From Thiodiazotropha sp040507225 (GTDB taxonomy: Bacteria > Pseudomonadota > Gammaproteobacteria > Chromatiales > Chromatiaceae), in contig JBEVVG010000001.1 of assembly GCA_040507225.1 (NCBI GenBank), positions 1,240,001-1,304,000 of the forward strand: a stretch of DNA of 64,000 nucleotides, in the 5' to 3' direction. Shown here piece by piece: positions 6,665 through 15,880 of the stretch. A program made the position numbers and the translations under genes. Under the pieces are notes generated by a model. The model ran no database searches. It saw nothing but the letters and a program-made list of their open reading frames with translations, and was not told the DNA's origin. Every line of letters starts with the position of its first letter. Positions within the stretch are counted from its first letter, which is position 1.

Positions 6665-8341
6665 ATGCAGGCGCTATCCCGGATCTCATCCGTACGGATG
6701 ATGATGTGGTTAGGTTTTGGAATTATCCTGTCCCTGTTTTCAATCATGGCAGCGGTGGCCGTATCGAGGCTGGACAGCCTCGAGGAACAGAATCTCCGCT
6801 GGCGCAGCAGCCTGGACACCCTGATCCAGACGCCGGGATCCGCTGCGCAACCCGACCTGAGGGCGGGCATGAGCCGGATAATCGAGGAGTTGGGAGAGCC
6901 GCACAGCAGCGACAGCGGTCTGATCATCGGTTTTTGGCTAGCCGGGCTGGGAGCGGGACTTGTATTTTGCTGGATCGCCAGCCGAAGACTCTCCAGACCC
7001 CTGCGCCAGGCAGCCGCCACGATCTCCGACATCGCCGAGGGCAAGGGCAATCTTCACCAGCCTCTGGACCCCACAAGGCCCGGAGAACTGGGTGAACTCG
7101 CCAACTGTTTCAACCAGCTCACCGACAGGATTCGCGGTCTGATCAAACAGACCTCCCGGGCCACCGAATCGGTGATCGAAGCAGTGGCCGAAACATCCGA
7201 CAGCACCAGCCGGATCATCCAGTGTATTCTCGCCCAGGACCGGGAAACCGAGCAGGTAGCCACTGCGATGACTCAGATGACTGCATGCATTCAGGACGTG
7301 GCGCGCAATGCCACGACTGCGAACGAGGCCACCGGCGTTGCACACCGGGAGACGCAAAACGGCTGCAGCCTGGTACAGCAGACGGCGGACACCATCCGCG
7401 ATGGGGCCGGGGAAGTCGCACTCGCCGAACGTTCCATCCAGAGTGTGGAATCGGAGAGCCAGCGCATCGGCAGTGTCCTGGATGTGATCCAGGGGATCGC
7501 CGAGCAGACCAACCTGCTGGCTCTCAACGCGGCCATCGAGGCGGCCCGGGCCGGGGAACAGGGGCGGGGCTTCGCGGTAGTCGCCGATGAAGTGCGGCGA
7601 CTGGCGACACGCACCCATGAATCCACCGGCGAGATACAGAACATGATCGACGCCCTGCAAAAAGGCACCCGCCAGGCGGTCTCCATGATCGCGACCGGAC
7701 GCCAAAAAGTGGATAGCGGGCTCGATCAGGCGGTCAACACCCTGCAGGCCCTCAAATCGATCAGTGACGCCATGGACACCATCTCCCAGATGAGCACCCA
7801 GATCGCCACCGCCGCGGAGGAGCAATGCGCGGTTGCCGAAGAGATCAACAAGAGCATCTGCAACATCAGTGAGCGCAGTAAGCGCAACGCCCATGAAGCG
7901 GCAGAGACGCAGCAGAGCAGCCACACCCTGGGGGGTCTTGCCGCCGACCTGCAGGTAGTGACCCGGCAATTCCGTCTCAGTGCGGATAACGGGCTGGATT
8001 TCAGTGCCGCGAAATCGGCCCACCTGGCCTGGCGAGCGCGATTGCGGGGATTCCTCGATGGCAAATCCTCGCTCAGCCGCGAGGAAGCGGTGTCTCATCA
8101 CGACTGCGTACTGGGTCATTGGTACTACCAGGAAGGTTTGCAGCATTTCGGCCACCTGCCGGACATGCAGGCGATCGACAAGCCGCATGAGGAGATGCAC
8201 CAGTTGATCAAGCAGATCATCCAGCTCAAGGAGTCCGGTGATCTGGAAGAGGCCGAGCGGCTGTATGAGCGGATCGCACCCCTCTCTTCAAAGATCATCC
8301 AGCTGCTGAACCGGGTGGAGGAAAAACTCGAGCAGGCATGA
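6665..8341 (+). CDS. Methyl-accepting chemotaxis protein with C-terminal CZB zinc-binding domain
   Basis: The product is 558 residues from an ATG preceded by AAGGAGAACGACC, a strong ribosome site; a longer frame from 6581 lacks one. Domains in order: membrane helix (about 13-33), a short periplasmic loop of about 50 residues, a second helix (about 85-105), HAMP, a cytoplasmic signalling domain with the conserved hairpin EQTNLLALNAAIEAARAGEQ, and a CZB domain (about 445-555). CZB ligands are visible as AHLAW, HDCVLGHW and PHEEMHQ. CZB domains bind zinc and can respond to metal or oxidant stress. The very small periplasmic part suggests that sensing is mainly cytoplasmic, through CZB. Confidence 0.92.
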   Translation: MQALSRISSVRMMMWLGFGIILSLFSIMAAVAVSRLDSLEEQNLRWRSSLDTLIQTPGSAAQPDLRAGMSRIIEELGEPHSSDSGLIIGFWLAGLGAGLVFCWIASRRLSRPLRQAAATISDIAEGKGNLHQPLDPTRPGELGELANCFNQLTDRIRGLIKQTSRATESVIEAVAETSDSTSRIIQCILAQDRETEQVATAMTQMTACIQDVARNATTANEATGVAHRETQNGCSLVQQTADTIRDGAGEVALAERSIQSVESESQRIGSVLDVIQGIAEQTNLLALNAAIEAARAGEQGRGFAVVADEVRRLATRTHESTGEIQNMIDALQKGTRQAVSMIATGRQKVDSGLDQAVNTLQALKSISDAMDTISQMSTQIATAAEEQCAVAEEINKSICNISERSKRNAHEAAETQQSSHTLGGLAADLQVVTRQFRLSADNGLDFSAAKSAHLAWRARLRGFLDGKSSLSREEAVSHHDCVLGHWYYQEGLQHFGHLPDMQAIDKPHEEMHQLIKQIIQLKESGDLEEAERLYERIAPLSSKIIQLLNRVEEKLEQA

Positions 8342-8451
8342 CCGACAAACCAGCCAGAAAGGCTCCTGCCACCCTGGATCCGGTAACATAGGCCGGGGCC
8401 TGAGTGGATATGCAGGACCTGCTCTGAACGGGATACATCGAGGTACTCGAT

Positions 8452-8727
8452 ATGGCGCTGATCGTTGCCGGAAAACTCATCCTTCAACCCAACACCCGGG
8501 ATCGCTTCATCGAGGCTTCCCGGGAAGCCGTCATAATGGCCCGCAATAACGAAGACTGTGATGACTTTTCAGTATCAGCCGATCCGTTGGAAACGGACCG
8601 GGTGAATATTTTTGAAAAATGGAAACACCGGGCGGCGCTGGAAGAATTCCGTAATTCCGGATCTCAACCGGAATTGTTCTCCCTGGTTATCTCTTTTCAG
8701 GTCTCAGAATATGAGGTCCCGGACTGA
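8452..8727 (+). CDS. ABM-domain (YgiN-like) putative monooxygenase
   Basis: The product is 91 residues in a single antibiotic-biosynthesis-monooxygenase-type ferredoxin-like fold: a first strand (MALIVAGKLILQP), a helix (RDRFIEASREAVIMARN), the typical C-x-x-F-S-V-S-x-D-P strand and IFEKWKHRAALEEFRNSG. YgiN-type members act on quinols; others protect against reactive species. The substrate is unknown. It is a single gene downstream of the chemoreceptor with its own 110-bp leader. Confidence 0.75.
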   Translation: MALIVAGKLILQPNTRDRFIEASREAVIMARNNEDCDDFSVSADPLETDRVNIFEKWKHRAALEEFRNSGSQPELFSLVISFQVSEYEVPD

Positions 8728-8774
8728 ACTGTTTCGGCGTGACATTGCGCGTTCCCGGAACGGAGATTACAGGG

Positions 8775-8954
8775 TCACTTACCGCGGCGGTTCCACAGCG
8801 ACACCCCGATGGTGGTCAGTCCCAGGGCGATACCGCTGGAGAGCACCATGCGCGCAAACCACTCCGGCCAGGCCGGATTCGGTGTCACCAATGCAAAGCC
8901 GCCAATGACCACCAGCCAAAAGGCGACCTTTCCCAATAGAGCCTGTTTCAACAA
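8775..8954 (-). CDS. Small two-helix membrane protein, TTG start
   Basis: Reading the complement from a TTG at 8954 (or the next TTG at 8951) gives about 59 residues: KQALLGKVAFWLVVIGGFALV, a P-N-P-A-W-P-E turn, then MVLSSGIALGLTTIGVSLW and a basic NRRGK tail. Two membrane helices with a short loop and a positive end look like a real inner-membrane peptide. GGGAG lies 6 bases before the first TTG. The function is unknown. Confidence 0.55.
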   Translation of the reverse strand: MLKQALLGKVAFWLVVIGGFALVTPNPAWPEWFARMVLSSGIALGLTTIGVSLWNRRGK

Positions 8955-9092
8955 GTGAATCTCCCGTAACGGCCTGTCCGGTCAGGCCTGACATTATGCG
9001 TTCCTGATGCCGGCACCAGGGCGTGTGACCGAGGGTTGACCATCGATTCTCGCCTCGCGCACGATCGCCAGGATCATATCAAGTTCCTCCGC

Positions 9093-9359
9093 CTAGTGTT
9101 CGACCCGCAGATCAATATCATCGTTCAAATCAGTCCTGACAAACCACATCCGGTTCATCCCCGCAGGATAAAATCCCGGGTAATGAACCAGAATCTTCGC
9201 CCCCTGGTGGTCGCGACAGCGCCGCATCATGGTGATCAGGGTCAGTTCAGTCTGTAAATGATTCACCGCCACCCCGAACCTCGGCAGATCCTCATCGGAA
9301 AGCCTACTGAGAAGCCGAGTACCGGGCAAGCGAAGCAGCTGAAAACCCTCTGACCACAA
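9093..9359 (-). CDS. Possible short hypothetical protein or remnant
   Basis: This 88-codon frame opens with TTG and has protein-like composition: LSDEDLPRFGVAVNHL, ELTLITMMRRCRDHQGAKILVHYPGFYPAGMNRMWFVR and an acidic end. There is no good ribosome site and I recognise no family, so it could be the 3' remnant of a longer gene. It lies just left of the MITE-like element at 9411. Confidence 0.35.
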   Translation of the reverse strand: MWSEGFQLLRLPGTRLLSRLSDEDLPRFGVAVNHLQTELTLITMMRRCRDHQGAKILVHYPGFYPAGMNRMWFVRTDLNDDIDLRVEH

Positions 9360-9410
9360 GATTCAGAGACACCGAATCGCATGGATAATTGACATATCCC
9401 TGGGTCTACC

Positions 9411-9705
9411 TAGGGCCTGTTAACACTAATCCGATAGTCCCTGTTGCACCCCGAAGGAAGTGCCCTTGGGGTACTTCGGAAAAAGCGCCGATCAAGGCGC
9501 AAGGAGTGAAGTTTGGTGATGCCAAATGAACGGCGAGCAACGCTGAGTGGCGCTTTTTTAGACGCAACCCGAAGGGCTGGGGCTGTATTTACGCCCAGCG
9601 GCGTTATCATTCGCTGATGTAGCCGGCTACACTACGCTCATTCTGCCTTGCTGGGCGTAAATACAGCTCCAGCAGGAACTATCGGAATAGTGTTAACAGG
9701 CCCTA
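9411..9705. mobile_element. MITE-like element, family A, full-length copy
   Basis: This 295-bp element has terminal inverted repeats starting TAGGGCCTGTTAACACTAAT on the left and ending with the near-complement (ATAGTGTTAACAGGCCCTA) on the right. TA stands at both outer ends, as would a duplicated TA target. A second, internal inverted pair of about 21 bp (9579-9599 and 9650-9670, GGCTGTATTTACGCCCAGC against its near-complement) forms a hairpin in the right half. It encodes no transposase. Copies or remnants occur at 17665-17922 and 34554-34700. Confidence 0.8.
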
Positions 9706-9707
9706 AG

Positions 9708-10340
9708 ATGCGCCATACATTGCAATCAGAGCGGAACCGCGAAACGATGCTGACACAGGAAACCCTCGACAAGTTGCGCCAGGACATCGTATTCGATGCC
9801 GACCTGGCCGGTGAAACCCTGAGAATCCACTCGACCTGGGGGATCTTTTCACCCCGGGAAATCGACGAAGGCACCCAACTGCTGGTGAACCACCTGAACA
9901 TCTCGCCCGCGGACAACTGTCTCGATCTGGGCTGTGGCTACGGTCCGATTGGTCTGTTCATGGCCCGCCGTGCTCCCGAAGGTCAGACCCTGATGGTGGA
10001 CAAGGACTTCATGGCCGTGGAGTACAGTAACCGCAATGCCGCGCGCAACGGGTTGGGGAATGCCCGGGCGATCCTCAGCAACGGCTTCGACCAGATTGAT
10101 CCGGCGCTTCGATTCGATATCATCGCATCCAACATCCCCGCCAAGGTCGGCAAGGAGATGCTCTCGTTGATCCTGCACGACGCCTACCAGCGTCTGCGCT
10201 CGGGAGGTCGGCTGTACGTGGTCACCATCAACGGTCTGCGACAGTATATGAAGCGCAATCTGAATGAAGTGTTCGGCAACTATGACAAGTTGAAACAGGG
10301 TAAAACCTACACCGTGGCAGTTGCTGAAAAACCCTCATGA
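9708..10340 (+). CDS. Class I SAM-dependent methyltransferase (RsmC/MTS-like)
   Basis: The product is about 210 residues. The SAM-binding motif I is LDLGCGYGPIGLFMA, followed by the acidic Asp in MVDKDFMAVEYSNRNA. The catalytic-loop position reads ASNIPAKVG in place of the N-P-P-F/Y of RsmC-type RNA or protein N-methyltransferases. The C-terminus has GGRLYVVTINGLRQYMKR. The substrate is unknown, and the changed loop argues for something other than the 16S rRNA guanine. The frame runs back into the element ending at 9705. ATG 9708 is 3 bases past its edge; ATG 9747 (MLTQETLDKL) is an equally likely start. Confidence 0.8.
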   Translation: MRHTLQSERNRETMLTQETLDKLRQDIVFDADLAGETLRIHSTWGIFSPREIDEGTQLLVNHLNISPADNCLDLGCGYGPIGLFMARRAPEGQTLMVDKDFMAVEYSNRNAARNGLGNARAILSNGFDQIDPALRFDIIASNIPAKVGKEMLSLILHDAYQRLRSGGRLYVVTINGLRQYMKRNLNEVFGNYDKLKQGKTYTVAVAEKPS

Positions 10341-10378
10341 TCGTCCCATGTCCGGGAGTTTGAAGACACAGCGGATCA

Positions 10379-11155
10379 TCAAGGATTGCAATTAGCCAGT
10401 TTATCCAGCACATGGGACACCGCCGCCAGACCGAAACCGGCAGTCACCGTCATCACCGATCCGTATCCCGCACAATTGAGCGAACCCTCCACCCCGGCGG
10501 GTGCTCCCGTATCACATGACTCAGCCGAGGGGAACGGCAACCGCTGCTGTTCCAGGGAATAGACACAGGGCACGTTGAAACGGCGCTTCTGATTGGTGGT
10601 AAAGCCATATTGCTGGCGCAGCAGCTTGCGGGTCCGTGAGAGCAGTGGATCGTGTTCGCTGCGACTCAGGTCAGCCAGGCGTATCTGCGTGGGGTCGCTC
10701 TGTCCTCCGGCTCCGCCAAGGGTGATCAACGGCACCCTGGCACGCCGACAGGCTGCGATCATCGCCGCCTTGACACGAAAATTATCGATGCAGTCCAGCA
10801 CCTGGTCATAGCCTCCCTGGCTGAGCAGATCCACCGAATCCTGTTCTATGAATATCTCATGCAGGGTCACACGGCAATCGGGGTTGATCGACCGGATACG
10901 CTGCGCCATGACCTGCACCTTCGCCATCCCCAGAGTCTCGTCGAGGGCCGGCAGCTGCCGGTTCAGATTCGACTCTGCCACATGGTCCAGGTCGAACAGG
11001 GAGAGTTGACCAATACCGCTGCGGGCCAGGGCCTCGACCGCCCAGGATCCGACCCCGCCGATACCGACCACCGCCACATGGGCACGCGCAAACCGCTCCA
11101 GACCCTGTTGGCCGTAGAGTCGCGCCACTCCCCCGAAACGTCTTTGGTAGTCCAT
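10379..11155 (-). CDS. tcdA: tRNA threonylcarbamoyladenosine dehydratase (TcdA/CsdL)
   Basis: The product is a 258-residue ThiF/E1-like enzyme that uses ATP to cyclise N6-threonylcarbamoyladenosine at tRNA position 37. It shows the family's N-terminus (RRFGGVARLYG), the nucleotide-binding VVGIGGVGSWAVEALARSG, FDLDHV-ESNLNRQLPA and the C-terminal GSVMTVTAGFGLAA. The length matches the family. The neighbours on both sides are functionally unrelated. Confidence 0.93.
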   Translation of the reverse strand: MDYQRRFGGVARLYGQQGLERFARAHVAVVGIGGVGSWAVEALARSGIGQLSLFDLDHVAESNLNRQLPALDETLGMAKVQVMAQRIRSINPDCRVTLHEIFIEQDSVDLLSQGGYDQVLDCIDNFRVKAAMIAACRRARVPLITLGGAGGQSDPTQIRLADLSRSEHDPLLSRTRKLLRQQYGFTTNQKRRFNVPCVYSLEQQRLPFPSAESCDTGAPAGVEGSLNCAGYGSVMTVTAGFGLAAVSHVLDKLANCNP

Positions 11156-11220
11156 GAGATTCCTGTACTGCCGGGAAATGATCCGCGCGGGCCCAAGCCA
11201 TCCCGGATGCCTGGCGCTGT

Positions 11221-14154
11221 TCAGTGTACCGTGGTGATCAGGACTTCGAGATTGCCGACGAAATCCTCGTGCATGGATTGCAACTCCTCCAGCCGCTGCA
11301 TCGCGCTCTCGCGATGTCCATCGATCACCAGGTTATGCAACTCCTGACCCAGCAGATGGATTCTCTCATGACTTTCGCGAATCGTGCCATATTCCGGCAT
11401 ATGTCCGTACTGAAAATAGCCGGCGCCATAGAACCAGCGGCCGAACGAGCAATTGTGGCTGTCCACGAGGACGATCTGAGAAGATTTTTCAGGGTTGCGC
11501 ACATTGTCCACAGCGCGCATCACCCACTGCTGATGACTGTTGATGGCCGCCTCGATATCCGAACGGTTGGAACTCTCCAGACGCTGTTTCAAACCCTGCC
11601 ACTCCTCATTGGTCTTCCAGGATTCCAGCCAGTTGGCTAAGAGTTCGACCGGCATGGGATAACCGATACCGAACCCCTGTCCCAGCTGACAGCCCAGGCG
11701 CAGCAGGGCGGCACCGTGTTCGAGGCTCTCAACCCCCTCCGCAATAACCGGGTGGTGAAACGCCTGAGCCAGCCGCAACACACTGTCCACGATCGCGAGA
11801 TCCTGGGGATCCTCCAGCATGTCGCTGACGAAACTCTGGTCGATCTTCAGGATATCCACCGGCAAGCGGTGAAAATAGGTCAGTGACGAGTACCCGGTGC
11901 CAAAGTCGTCGAGCACCACCTGAATACCCAGATTCTGACACTCCACCAGGGTCTTCACGGTACGGCTGAGATCCTCGATAGAGGAGGTTTCGAGGATCTC
12001 CAGTTCGAGTTTCTGCGGACTGACCTGAGGATATTCCTCAAGCGCCGCTCTCATTTGATCGAGAAAGTCCGGATGCTGCAGATGGTGCGGGCTGATATTC
12101 ACGCTCAGGGAAAACTTGTATGCCTCCTTCCGCCACTCATCGAGTTGCGCCATCGCCTGACGTATGACCCAGATACCCAGGTCGATCTCCAGCTCGGTTT
12201 CACTGAGATTATGCAGAAAATCCCCCGGCAGGAGGATACCCTCCTCCGGATGTTCCCAGCGGATCAATGCTTCGGCGCCGATGACCCGGCCGCTGTACAT
12301 ATTGACCTTGGGCTGGTAATAGAGCACGAATTCCTCGTCCGAGAGGGCCTGAATCAGGCGCAGATAACTTTCCCGGTGTGCCTTGACCTGGCGATCCTGT
12401 TCAGGGTCGAACAGGTGGTAGCAGTTTTTACCCAGATCCTTGGCTACGTACATCGCCTGATCCGCATGACGCAACAGCAGATCGGCGTCAGAGTCATCTG
12501 CGGGATAGACCGTGAAACCGATGCTCGCCGAGACGCTGACCTCGTGTCCGTGAACCTGAATCGGTACCGCGGTGTTGTTGAGGATCCGTTTGAGTATCAC
12601 TTCGATGGCGGTCAGGTTCTCAAGTTCGGTCAGGATCAGGACGAATTCATCGCCACCGATACGCGATACCGTATCCCCGCCCCGCACCGTCGCCATCAGG
12701 CGCTGCGCGGTCTCGACAAGCACCTGATCCCCGATTTCGTGACCGTGCAGATCATTGATGGGCTTGAATCCATCCAGGTCGAGGTAGCACACCGCAACCA
12801 GGGTATTGGTGCGCTTGGACTGAATGATCGCCTGTCGCAATCGGTCGGATTTCAACAGCCGGTTGGGCAGCCCGGTCAACGCATCATAATGGGCGATGCG
12901 TTCCAGTTCGGCTTCCGCGCGCTTGCGATCGGTGATGTCATGAATGATCGAATACAACACCGAGCGCCCGGCCCAGTTCAACGGACCGGAGTGTACCTCC
13001 ACGTCCCGCACATCCCCACTCGCCAGGGTATGCTGGAAATGGAAATAGCTGCGTTCCTCAAGTTCCGCAAGGCGCATCTCGCGGGCCACCTCCGCCGGCT
13101 TGAGGGTATTGATATCACTGATCAGCATATCCAGCAGGCGATAACGGGGATAGCCATAGTAGTTCACCGCGGCCCGGTTCGCTTCGATGATTCGCCCGTT
13201 CTTGGGATTGATGATGAGCATCACCGCCTTGTTCTTTTCAAACAGCATGCGAAACCGCTCTTCACTCAGACGCAGCGCCTCAGTGAGTGAACGTTCGCGT
13301 TTCAGAGCGTCTTTGATCTCCTCGTTGCTGGTTGCAAGCACCCGGTTGGTGTCCGCCAGTTCCCGGGTACGGATCGTGATCTGATCCTCGAGTTCCTGCC
13401 CGGCGTTCTTCAGATCCTCGATCTGGGTCTGCAGGGTGGCGCCCATCTGCTGCAATGAATTGGCCAGCTGGCCGATTTCGTCGCGATTACCGATCGGTTC
13501 GAGGCGCTCGAACCGGCCCTTGGCGATGGCGCCGGCATAGTTCGACAGCCGTTTCATGGGTTCGATGATCGAGCGGTGCAGGATCAGGTTGATCAGCATT
13601 GCCACGATGAAGAAAGTCAAGGTCACATTGATCAGCATACGGGTGATTGCCCGATTGACCTTGTCACTCACCACTGAGGCGAGAAACCCCAAACGGATGA
13701 ACCCCAGGTAGTGAGATTCCCCTTCGAGCAGGGGAATCGCCACATCGTAATAGCGCCGGCCGTCCAGCCGTTGATAGAGTTGCGAGATGGGCTTGCGCTC
13801 CACCAGGGTACGCTGAGTCGCCGGATCGTCGAACAGACGCCCCTTGTGTACCTGCTGACTGTGATACAGGGCCCGGCCCTGGCTGTCGACGATCGCCGCG
13901 TAGGCTATGTGGGGATTGTTTCTCACCACATCGCCGAGTTTGCGATCCATGTTGCTCAGGTTTTCCAGGGACTGACCCTGAAACAGCATTTCGTGAATCT
14001 GAGTTTCAATGCTCTGTCCGATGCCGAAGGTCCCGGTCAGCAGGGCATCCGTATACTGCGCCTTGAAATTGACGATGGTGATCGTGGAACTGATCAGCAG
14101 GGATAACGCCAGCAGACTGATAGTGATTAAAGATATTTTCCGGTTCAGGCTCAT
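11221..14154 (-). CDS. Membrane GGDEF-EAL protein with C-terminal CZB domain
   Basis: The product is 977 residues. Order: membrane helix (about 8-28), a periplasmic sensor region, a second helix (about 170-190), HAMP, coiled coil (about 245-295), PAS (about 300-410), GGDEF with intact RIGGDEFVLIL, EAL (about 605-845) with EALIRW, NIS, LEILE, DDFGTGYSS, IDQSF and AEGVES, and a CZB zinc domain (about 862-975) with NSHQQW, SHNCSFGRW and ESHERIH. Both catalytic halves look complete, so it could make or break cyclic-di-GMP depending on input. CZB is best known N-terminal on GGDEF in E. coli DgcZ; here it is C-terminal after EAL. Confidence 0.93.
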   Translation of the reverse strand: MSLNRKISLITISLLALSLLISSTITIVNFKAQYTDALLTGTFGIGQSIETQIHEMLFQGQSLENLSNMDRKLGDVVRNNPHIAYAAIVDSQGRALYHSQQVHKGRLFDDPATQRTLVERKPISQLYQRLDGRRYYDVAIPLLEGESHYLGFIRLGFLASVVSDKVNRAITRMLINVTLTFFIVAMLINLILHRSIIEPMKRLSNYAGAIAKGRFERLEPIGNRDEIGQLANSLQQMGATLQTQIEDLKNAGQELEDQITIRTRELADTNRVLATSNEEIKDALKRERSLTEALRLSEERFRMLFEKNKAVMLIINPKNGRIIEANRAAVNYYGYPRYRLLDMLISDINTLKPAEVAREMRLAELEERSYFHFQHTLASGDVRDVEVHSGPLNWAGRSVLYSIIHDITDRKRAEAELERIAHYDALTGLPNRLLKSDRLRQAIIQSKRTNTLVAVCYLDLDGFKPINDLHGHEIGDQVLVETAQRLMATVRGGDTVSRIGGDEFVLILTELENLTAIEVILKRILNNTAVPIQVHGHEVSVSASIGFTVYPADDSDADLLLRHADQAMYVAKDLGKNCYHLFDPEQDRQVKAHRESYLRLIQALSDEEFVLYYQPKVNMYSGRVIGAEALIRWEHPEEGILLPGDFLHNLSETELEIDLGIWVIRQAMAQLDEWRKEAYKFSLSVNISPHHLQHPDFLDQMRAALEEYPQVSPQKLELEILETSSIEDLSRTVKTLVECQNLGIQVVLDDFGTGYSSLTYFHRLPVDILKIDQSFVSDMLEDPQDLAIVDSVLRLAQAFHHPVIAEGVESLEHGAALLRLGCQLGQGFGIGYPMPVELLANWLESWKTNEEWQGLKQRLESSNRSDIEAAINSHQQWVMRAVDNVRNPEKSSQIVLVDSHNCSFGRWFYGAGYFQYGHMPEYGTIRESHERIHLLGQELHNLVIDGHRESAMQRLEELQSMHEDFVGNLEVLITTVH

Positions 14155-14445
14155 TTAGGGATCTTCAGCGCTTGGCTCACTTTATCTCTCGATAAAGACA
14201 CACCGGCCTTCCTGATCCACTGGACTGGCCTCGAACCCTTTCATCACAAGGACTCGATTGACCCCTGACAGACTGCGTTGCCACCCGGCACATCCAAGAC
14301 ACTACATCAGTGAGTTGTGGTCAGGCGGCAACCCAGGGATATCCCTGCATTATAGCCTCACCGGGGCTCCCGGCATATGGGGCCCATGGGAACCCGGTTC
14401 CAGCTTTTTCTCCGGATAGCCCGGGATAATTCCCCATGACCCGAT

Positions 14446-15810
14446 TCAACCTCCCGGCAAGGAGATGCCGGTGACCTTTTTGTACAGGGACACCGCGTAG
14501 GAATCGGTCATACCGGATACGAAATCCGTCAAACGCAACAGACGCGTGTAGTCGTCATTCGCGGGAACCCCTGCTGGTCCGATGAACTGCTCCGGTATCA
14601 GACGAATCATCATCTGACTGCGAGGACTGGCATCGGCGCCGTGTTCCGCGACGTCATCGATAATGGGTATGAAGCGTTCCAGCAGTTCACTGATCACCTG
14701 GAAACCGGCGGTTTCGATCTCGATCACCTCAGGCGCGATGTAGATCTTCTCCCGGGCCACCTCGATCAGTTGATCCATGGCCTCACGATGGGGTATCCGA
14801 CTCATCAGGGGTTCATCGAAGCTGCCGCTGAGGATCGCCTGTTCATGATCCAGAAAACAGGCCAGTATCTCGCTGATTGCCCGGCTGATGACTTTGGCGC
14901 GCAAGAACTCGATCTTTTCCTTGTCACCGCTGATCCCGTTCAGCCGAGCCATGGGCACGGACTGGGTATCCAGGACCGCGCGAAACAGGTCCGTTGCCTG
15001 CTGAAAGCTGAGATGTCCCAGTCGGTAACCGTCCTCGATATCAATCACCCGGTAGCAGATGTCATCGGCCGCCTCAACCAGGAAGGAGAGCGGGTGACGA
15101 TGCCAGATGGCGAGTACCGGATCCCGACGTATCAGCCCCACGGTTTCCGCGACCGCGGTAAAATTGTCTTGATCCTGGGCGGTAAATCCCGGCTTTCTCG
15201 CACTCACTCCATCGAACCGGCCTTTACCGATGCAGGATTCCCGGGGATATTTCGCGAATGCCGCCAGAGTCGCACTGGTCAACTGCAAGCCCCCGGGATT
15301 GTCCCGGTTCTGCAGCCGGGTGATCACTCGAAATCCCTGGGCGTTGCCTTCGAAATTGAGAAAGTCCTCCCGCTGGCTACCGCTGAGTACCGCAACCCGC
15401 TGACGACCATAACTGGCGGTTTCGGCCCAGTGGCGGATCGCGTCCTCGCCGGAGTGGCCAAAGGGTGGATTACCGATATCGTGGGCCAGGCAGGCCGCGG
15501 CACAGATATCGCCGAAATCCGAGGCCTCATGATCGGACAACGCATGTCGCGCGATGATCTGCTCGCCCACCAGGGTGCCGAGTGAGCGTCCCACGCTTGA
15601 GGACTCCAGGCTGTGGGTCAAACGGGTACGCACGTAATCGATCTTGGACAGAGGGAAGATCTGGGTTTTGTCCTGCATGCGGCGAAACGCGGAAGAGAAA
15701 ACGATCCGGTCGAGATCCCGTTGAAAATCGGTACGCATGGCGCCGCCGGCGGGCAGATCTGCGGCGCCCAGGCGTTTGCGGGAAAGGAGTTGCGGCCAAT
15801 TCATTGACAT
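14446..15810 (-). CDS. dgt: Deoxyguanosinetriphosphate triphosphohydrolase (dGTPase, HD family)
   Basis: The product is about 454 residues and hydrolyses dNTPs to deoxynucleoside and tripolyphosphate. HD-superfamily metal ligands are visible in RTRLTHSLESS and CLAHDIGNPPFGHSGEDAIR, with a third Asp in EAADDICYRVIDIEDGY. The N-terminal FQRDLDRIVFSSAFRRMQDKTQIF is characteristic. The frame extends to 15954 without homology, so I chose the ATG at 15810 (MSMNWPQLLSRKRLG), where family members begin; 15804 is also possible. It is about 50 residues shorter than E. coli Dgt, matching the shorter bacterial subgroup. Confidence 0.9.
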   Translation of the reverse strand: MSMNWPQLLSRKRLGAADLPAGGAMRTDFQRDLDRIVFSSAFRRMQDKTQIFPLSKIDYVRTRLTHSLESSSVGRSLGTLVGEQIIARHALSDHEASDFGDICAAACLAHDIGNPPFGHSGEDAIRHWAETASYGRQRVAVLSGSQREDFLNFEGNAQGFRVITRLQNRDNPGGLQLTSATLAAFAKYPRESCIGKGRFDGVSARKPGFTAQDQDNFTAVAETVGLIRRDPVLAIWHRHPLSFLVEAADDICYRVIDIEDGYRLGHLSFQQATDLFRAVLDTQSVPMARLNGISGDKEKIEFLRAKVISRAISEILACFLDHEQAILSGSFDEPLMSRIPHREAMDQLIEVAREKIYIAPEVIEIETAGFQVISELLERFIPIIDDVAEHGADASPRSQMMIRLIPEQFIGPAGVPANDDYTRLLRLTDFVSGMTDSYAVSLYKKVTGISLPGG

Positions 15811-15880
15811 GACAGGGTCTCGTAAGGGTGGATATGAGCCTGAGCGCAACATCGCGCCAGGCGCAGCCGGCGCCATTGTA

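Noticed and set aside
9410..9610. Short open frame inside the MITE-like element (and 34438-34746)
   Set aside because: These frames translate the terminal repeat (L-G-V-N-T-A-P-A) and differ between copies; the element encodes no transposase.
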